A DNA stretch of 17,742 nucleotides, from the NCBI GenBank assembly GCA_025965735.1, contig JAOPWK010000045.1, positions 1 to 17,742 on the forward strand, in the 5' to 3' direction. The stretch is from Frankiales bacterium (GTDB lineage: Bacteria; Actinomycetota; Actinomycetes; Mycobacteriales; SCTD01). Position numbers and translations under genes: made by a program. Positions 13,934-17,742 of the stretch are shown here, one piece after another; within the stretch, counting starts at the first letter, position 1, and each line of letters begins with the position of its first letter. The notes under the pieces were generated by a model. It did no database searches and was not told the origin of the DNA. It worked only from the letters and a program-made list of their open reading frames with translations.

Positions 13934-14385
13934 GCGTCGTCCTGCGGGAGGTCGCGTACGACCACCCCGACGTGGTCTGCCTCATCGAGGCGATGGGGCG
14001 AGAGCTCGACCTGCGGTACGGCGAGGGCGGCCTGAGCCCCGCCACCGCGAGCGACTTCCTGCCGCCGGGCGTGCTGCTCGTCGCCGACCTGGACGGGGTG
14101 CCCGTCGGCTGCGGCGGCCTCCGGCCGAACGGCGAGGACGCCGGCGAGGTCAAGCGGATGTACGTCGACCCCCCAGCGCGCGGCAAGGGGATCGCCCGCG
14201 CCGTGCTGGCGGCGCTGGTCGCGCACGCTCGCGCGGTCGGCATGCGCCGGCTGATGCTCGAGACCGGCACCGAGCAGCCAGAGGCCGTCGGCCTGTACGA
14301 GAGCGAGGGCTGGACGCGCATCGCGGCGTTCGGCCACTACGCGCACGACCCGCGGACGCGCTGCTACGGCCTCGACCTCGCATGA
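13930..14385 (+). CDS. GNAT-family N-acetyltransferase
   Basis: A 151-residue GNAT protein starting at GTG 13930 (VSVVLREVAYDHPDVVCLIE). The fold pattern is present: VLLVADLDGVPVGCGGLRP (strands 2-3, about 48-66), VKRMYVDPPARGKGIARAVL (74-93) with the acetyl-CoA pyrophosphate loop RGKGIAR (84-90), and MRRLMLETGTEQPEAVGLYE SEGW. It transfers an acetyl group from acetyl-CoA to an amine or amino group; the acceptor is unknown. Spermidine/spermine acetyltransferases belong to this superfamily, and it follows a GSI-alpha ligase and a GATase, so an amine acceptor is attractive but unproven. The GTG overlaps the GATase stop. It is the last gene before the hairpin that leads into glnE. An in-frame extension into the GATase gene looks non-coding. 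Confidence 0.9.
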   Translation: MSVVLREVAYDHPDVVCLIEAMGRELDLRYGEGGLSPATASDFLPPGVLLVADLDGVPVGCGGLRPNGEDAGEVKRMYVDPPARGKGIARAVLAALVAHARAVGMRRLMLETGTEQPEAVGLYESEGWTRIAAFGHYAHDPRTRCYGLDLA

Positions 14386-14390
14386 CCCCA

Positions 14391-14475
14391 CTCCTGGTGA
14401 TCCACAGAAGCATCGGTCCCCTCAGCGCGCCGCAGCTCGTCCTACGGGACCAGAGCTTCTGTGGATCACGGGGAG
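14391..14475 (+). promoter_or_regulatory. Long hairpin that covers the glnE ribosome binding site
   Basis: The arms pair in one constant register with no bulge. CTCCT (14391-14395) pairs with GGGAG (14471-14475), with one G.U. After one G-G mismatch, GTGATCCACAGAAGC (14397-14411) pairs perfectly with GCTTCTGTGGATCAC (14455-14469). After a three-base internal loop, GGTCCC (14415-14420) pairs with GGGACC (14446-14451). That is 25 Watson-Crick and two G.U pairs over 30 positions, with a 25-base loop (14421-14445). The outer right side contains most of the GGGGAGG ribosome site of glnE, so the folded RNA would hide it. It begins five bases after the GNAT stop. Alternatives are a T-tract-free terminator for the glnA2 operon or a small mobile palindrome. 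Confidence 0.7.
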
Positions 14476-14476
14476 G
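14470..14476 (+). promoter_or_regulatory. Ribosome binding site of glnE
   Basis: GGGGAGG lies immediately after the long right hairpin arm. The gap to GTG 14480 is only three bases, shorter than ideal. GTG 14478 is not in frame with the protein, so 14480 is preferred. Its overlap with the hairpin stem is the reason to suspect translational control. Confidence 0.65.
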
Positions 14477-14479
14477 CGT

Positions 14480-17400
14480 GTGAGCGTCCTCGGCCAGCGC
14501 GGGACCGGCGCCAGCCTGCTGGTGCGGCTCGGTTTCGCCGACGTCCCCGCCACGCAGGAGGCGCTGGCCGAGCTCGGCCTCTGGCGCGACGGCCGGCCGG
14601 CGGACGAGCCGGCCGCGGACGTCGTGACGGCGGCGGCCGACACTCCCGAACCGGACCTCGCGATCTCGGCGCTCGCCCGGCTGGTCACGTCCGCCGACGA
14701 CGGGCCGGAACTGCGGGAAGCCCTGCAGCAGAGCGACTTCCGTGCCCGGCTGCTCGGTGTCCTCGGGACGAGCATCGCGCTGGGCGACCACCTGGTGGCC
14801 TACCCGGCTCAGTGGCACGACCTCGCCGACGACGAGATCGTGCTGGTCCGACCGAGCCTGTACGGACTGCAGTCGCGGATGCTGTCCGCCGTCGGCGCAC
14901 CTGCTGATGACGCGCTGCCGTGGGGTACCGGCGGCGCTCGTGCGGCGCTGACCGGGCCGCAGGCGGTCGAGCAGCTGCGCCTGACGTACCGCCGGTGCCT
15001 GCTCGCCCTGGCCGCCCGCGACGTGGTGGGCGCCGTGACGGTGGAGGACGTCGGCGGCGAGCTGGCCGACCTCGCGGCGGCCACGCTGACCGGTGCGCTG
15101 TCGGTGGCGCTGGCGACGCTGCCGCAGGACGCGGCGCCGTGCCGGCTGGCCGTCATCGGCATGGGCAAGGCCGGCGGCCGCGAGCTCAACTACGTCAGCG
15201 ACGTCGACGTGGTGTTCGTCGCGGAGCCGCTGCCTGGCGAGGAGGACGAGCCGGCGCTGAAGACGGCGAATCGGCTGGCCAGCGAGCTGATGCGGGTCTG
15301 CGGCGAGGTGGCCTGGCCGGTCGACGCCGGGCTGCGGCCCGAGGGCGGCGCCGGTCCGCTCGTACGCACCCTGGCCAGCCACACGGCGTACTACAAGCGG
15401 TGGGCGCAGACCTGGGAGTTCCAGGCGCTGCTCAAGGCGCGGCCGATGGCGGGTGACCTCGAGCTCGGCGCGGCGTACACCGCGATGACCGCCCCGATGG
15501 TGTGGAGCGTCGGGGAGCGCAAGGGTTTCGTCGAGGACGTGCAGGCAATGCGCCGCCGGGTCGAGTCGACGCTCAAGGGCGACAAGGTCGACCGGGAGGT
15601 CAAGCTCGGCCGCGGCGGGCTGCGTGACGTGGAGTTCGCCGTGCAGCTGCTGCAGCTCGTGCACGGCCGCACCGACGACAGCATCCGCAGCGGGAGCACG
15701 CTGCTCGCGCTCGAGCAGCTGGCCGCCGGCGGCTACGTGGGTCGTGAGGACAGCCGTCACCTGGCCGAGGCCTACCGCTGGCTGCGCACGGTGGAGCACC
15801 GGCTGCAGCTGCACCGGCTACGCCGCACGCACCTGCTGCCGGCGGCGGACGACGAGGAGGGGCTGCGCCGCGTCGCGCGAGCCGTCGGCTACCGCAAAGA
15901 CGTGGTGACCACCTTCAACCGGGAGCGGGCCGGCTATGGCCGCGAGGTGCGCCGGCTGCACGAGAAGCTGTTCTACCGACCGCTGCTATCCGCCGTCGCC
16001 CGACTGCCTGCCGACCACGCCACGCTGACCCCGGCGGCGGCCAAGGCCCGGCTCGAGGCCCTGGGCTTCGCCGAGCCGGCGATCGCGCTGCGACACCTGC
16101 AGGCGCTCACGGAGGGCGTCTCCCGGCGCGCGGCGATCCAGCAGACGCTGCTGCCGGCGATGCTCGGCTGGTTCGCCGACGCCGCCGACCCCGACGCCGG
16201 GCTGCACGCCTTCCGGCAGGTGTCCGACGCGCTGGGCTCGACGCCCTGGTATCTCCGGCTGCTGCGCGACGAGGGCAGCGCCGCCGAGCGGCTGGCCCAC
16301 CTGCTGGCCAGCAGCCGGCTCGTGAGCGACCTGCTCGGCCGGGCGCCAGAGGCCGTACGCCTGCTGGCCGACGACGCCGAGCTGCAGCCCCGGCCGCGGG
16401 CCGCGATGGAGAACGCCTTCGTCGCGACGGTCCGGCGCCGGGAGGACTGGGAGGGCGCGGTCGCCGCCGCCCGGGGTCTGCGCCGCGAGGAGCTGCTGCG
16501 CGTGGCGTGCGCGGACCTGCTGGGTCTGGTGAACCAGGAGCAGGTCGGGCAAGCCCTCTCCGACGTCGCCGCTGCTGTCCTGGCCGCGGCGCTGGCCACC
16601 TCCGTACGCAAGGTGGAGGCGGAGCGGCGCAGCCTGCTGCCGATGCGCTTCGCCGTCATCGCCATGGGCCGGCTGGGCGGTCAGGAGCAGGGCTACGGCA
16701 GCGACGCCGACGTGCTGTTCGTGCACGACCCGCATCCTGGCGCGGTCGACGCAGAGGCCGTCGCGCACGACGTCGCGCACGAGATGCGCCGCCTGCTGGC
16801 GCTTCCCGCTCCCGACCCGCCGCTGGTCGTCGACGCCGACCTACGGCCCGAGGGCAAGCAGGGGCCGCTCTCGCGCAGCCTCGCCTCGTACGCCGCCTAC
16901 TACGCGCGGTGGAGCCACGTCTGGGAGAGCCAGGCACTGCTGCGCGCGGCACACGTCGCGGGCGACGTCGACCTGGCGGAGGAGTTCCTGGCTTCCATCG
17001 CGCCGCTGCGCTACCCCGCCGGCGGGCTGACGGTCGAGCAGGTGCGGGAGATCCGGCGCATCAAGGCGCGAATGGAGACCGAGCGGCTGCCGCGCGGCGT
17101 CGACCCGAAGCTGGCCCTGAAGATGGGGCCCGGAGGGCTCGCGGACGTCGAGTGGGTGGTCCAGCTGCTGCAGCTGCAGCACGCCCACGAAGTGCCGGCG
17201 CTGCGGACGACCAGCACGCTGCCGGCGCTGCGGGCCGCGGTCTCCGCCGGGCTCCTCGACCCGGCCGACGGTGAGGTGCTGGAGGCCTCCTGGTCGCTGG
17301 TCGCGCACGTCCGCAACGCCCTGGTCCTGGTGCGCGGGAAGCCCGCCGAGGGGCTGCCGTCCAGCGGCCGCGACCTGGCCGGGGTGGCACGGGCGCTCGG

Positions 17401-17494
17401 CTACCCTGCGGACACGCAGGGGGACTTCCTGGACGACTACCGGCGGGCGACACGTCGGGCGCGGGCCGTGGTGGAGCGCCTCTTCTACGGCTGA
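14480..17494 (+). CDS. glnE: Bifunctional glutamine synthetase adenylyltransferase/deadenylylase
   Basis: GlnE adds AMP to, or removes it from, a tyrosine of glutamine synthetase, turning it off or on with nitrogen status. The 1004 residues contain two nucleotidyltransferase halves. The first has GMGKAGGRELNYVSDVDVVF (from 227), with Ser240, Asp241 and Asp243. The second has AMGRLGGQEQGYGSDADVLF (from 728), with Ser741, Asp742 and Asp744. Each is followed by RPEG..GPL, a YY.RW..WE.QAL stretch and a downstream LADVEWVVQLLQL-type block (LRDVEFAVQLLQL in the first half), the two-fold GlnE architecture. In E. coli the N-terminal half deadenylylates and the C-terminal half adenylylates; this is assumed here. 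The main substrate, a GSI-beta glnA, is not in the window. GTG 14480 gives the usual N-terminus. Length is normal for actinobacteria. Confidence 0.96.
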   Translation: MSVLGQRGTGASLLVRLGFADVPATQEALAELGLWRDGRPADEPAADVVTAAADTPEPDLAISALARLVTSADDGPELREALQQSDFRARLLGVLGTSIALGDHLVAYPAQWHDLADDEIVLVRPSLYGLQSRMLSAVGAPADDALPWGTGGARAALTGPQAVEQLRLTYRRCLLALAARDVVGAVTVEDVGGELADLAAATLTGALSVALATLPQDAAPCRLAVIGMGKAGGRELNYVSDVDVVFVAEPLPGEEDEPALKTANRLASELMRVCGEVAWPVDAGLRPEGGAGPLVRTLASHTAYYKRWAQTWEFQALLKARPMAGDLELGAAYTAMTAPMVWSVGERKGFVEDVQAMRRRVESTLKGDKVDREVKLGRGGLRDVEFAVQLLQLVHGRTDDSIRSGSTLLALEQLAAGGYVGREDSRHLAEAYRWLRTVEHRLQLHRLRRTHLLPAADDEEGLRRVARAVGYRKDVVTTFNRERAGYGREVRRLHEKLFYRPLLSAVARLPADHATLTPAAAKARLEALGFAEPAIALRHLQALTEGVSRRAAIQQTLLPAMLGWFADAADPDAGLHAFRQVSDALGSTPWYLRLLRDEGSAAERLAHLLASSRLVSDLLGRAPEAVRLLADDAELQPRPRAAMENAFVATVRRREDWEGAVAAARGLRREELLRVACADLLGLVNQEQVGQALSDVAAAVLAAALATSVRKVEAERRSLLPMRFAVIAMGRLGGQEQGYGSDADVLFVHDPHPGAVDAEAVAHDVAHEMRRLLALPAPDPPLVVDADLRPEGKQGPLSRSLASYAAYYARWSHVWESQALLRAAHVAGDVDLAEEFLASIAPLRYPAGGLTVEQVREIRRIKARMETERLPRGVDPKLALKMGPGGLADVEWVVQLLQLQHAHEVPALRTTSTLPALRAAVSAGLLDPADGEVLEASWSLVAHVRNALVLVRGKPAEGLPSSGRDLAGVARALGYPADTQGDFLDDYRRATRRARAVVERLFYG

Positions 17495-17633
17495 CAGGCG
17501 ACCGGATGGCTGCGGCCGTCTGATCTGCTGCCTGGCTGGGTTCCCCGGTGCTCCGCCAGATGTGTCCCGATCCGGGTGGCCGTGGGCCATTGCATCGTGC
17601 CCATGCCGGCGTAGGCACAGCGGGCCATGCGCG

Positions 17634-17649
17634 CTGACCGGACGGTCAG
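17634..17649. promoter_or_regulatory. Operator-like palindrome downstream of glnE
   Basis: CTGACCG, a two-base centre GA, then CGGTCAG: a perfect 7-bp inverted repeat. It is of the size and shape bound by TetR-family dimers. ACCGGAC (17637-17643), inside it, recurs at 17654-17660, 17 bases on. It lies in the 248-base non-coding stretch after glnE, about 94 bases before the window end, and may serve a gene starting off-window. The regulator is unknown. Confidence 0.4.
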
Positions 17650-17709
17650 CCGTACCGGACCGTTTACCCGATCCGCAGCCGGGGCCGCCGACGGCATGGT
17701 TCATCCATC

Positions 17710-17724
17710 GGCCCCAACGGGGCC
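17710..17724. repeat. GC-rich hairpin near the right edge
   Basis: GGCCCC, AAC, GGGGCC: a 6-bp stem with a 3-base loop. It could be a terminator for glnE or for a convergent gene beyond the edge, or a leader structure. No T-tract follows. Confidence 0.35.
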
Positions 17725-17742
17725 CACGAGCGGAAGCGACGA

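Noticed and set aside
14398..14468. DnaA boxes or a replication origin in the glnE hairpin
   Set aside because: Only two copies exist, both one base off consensus, and they are simply the two arms of the same palindrome. No AT-rich region or dnaA/dnaN genes are nearby.
14150..15814. 554-codon minus-strand open frame opposite the GNAT gene and the start of glnE
   Set aside because: It crosses the intergenic palindrome, is Arg/Gln/His-rich and is antisense to well-supported genes.
17532..17559. CTGGC...GCCAG as a glnE terminator
   Set aside because: Only a 5-bp stem with an 18-base loop and no T-tract; too weak to list as a feature.
16841..17704. Minus-strand gene overlapping the 3' end of glnE and the right intergenic region
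   Set aside because: Most of it is antisense to the conserved glnE C-terminal domain and its composition is shadow-like.

Overview
The window is high-GC DNA with dense coding, frequent GTG starts and many 1-4 bp overlaps between neighbouring genes. The proteins (DUF222/HNH protein, PPOX-class F420-type oxidoreductase, GSI-alpha glutamine synthetase next to a two-domain GlnE) point to an actinobacterium. The panB, nadE, glnA2 and glnE neighbourhood resembles gene order known from Mycobacterium and Streptomyces. I cannot name the genus. I see no tRNA, rRNA, CRISPR array, phage gene or transposase gene.

Layout. 1-760 (-): N-terminal part of a DUF222/HNH endonuclease-type gene that runs off the left edge. 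833-2121 (-): panB (pantothenate synthesis), translationally coupled to a DinB-fold gene. 2322-6069 (+): a three-gene coupled export operon, DHA2 MFS pump - TetR repressor - second DHA2 MFS pump, with a promoter/operator candidate just upstream. 6099-7329 (+): a PPOX-class split-barrel oxidoreductase and ammonia-dependent NAD synthetase nadE. 7326-8192 (-): an aldo/keto reductase whose stop overlaps the nadE stop. 8312-8891 (+): two small uncharacterised genes. 8888-10854 (-): an ABC-2-type transporter (ATPase then permease). 10977-11768 (+): MtfA-type zinc peptidase. 11841-14385 (+): coupled operon of GSI-alpha glutamine synthetase (glnA2 type), class I glutamine amidotransferase and GNAT acetyltransferase. 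14480-17494 (+): glnE, the glutamine synthetase adenylyltransferase/deadenylylase. 17495-17742: non-coding, with an operator-like palindrome and a hairpin.

How it works together. The right half is a nitrogen-metabolism block. The ligase, amidotransferase and acetyltransferase are a plausible set for making, cleaving or capping gamma-glutamyl or amine compounds, and GlnE sets the activity of the main (off-window) glutamine synthetase. The MFS-TetR-MFS block looks like an inducible, self-regulated multidrug or metabolite export unit. panB and nadE are housekeeping cofactor genes.

The most unusual non-coding signal is a long hairpin (14391-14475) that fills the gap between the GNAT gene and glnE. 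It pairs 27 of 30 positions (25 Watson-Crick, 2 G.U) in one register, and its outermost pairs include most of the glnE Shine-Dalgarno sequence. This suggests translational control or attenuation of glnE, although a terminator or a small mobile palindrome remains possible.
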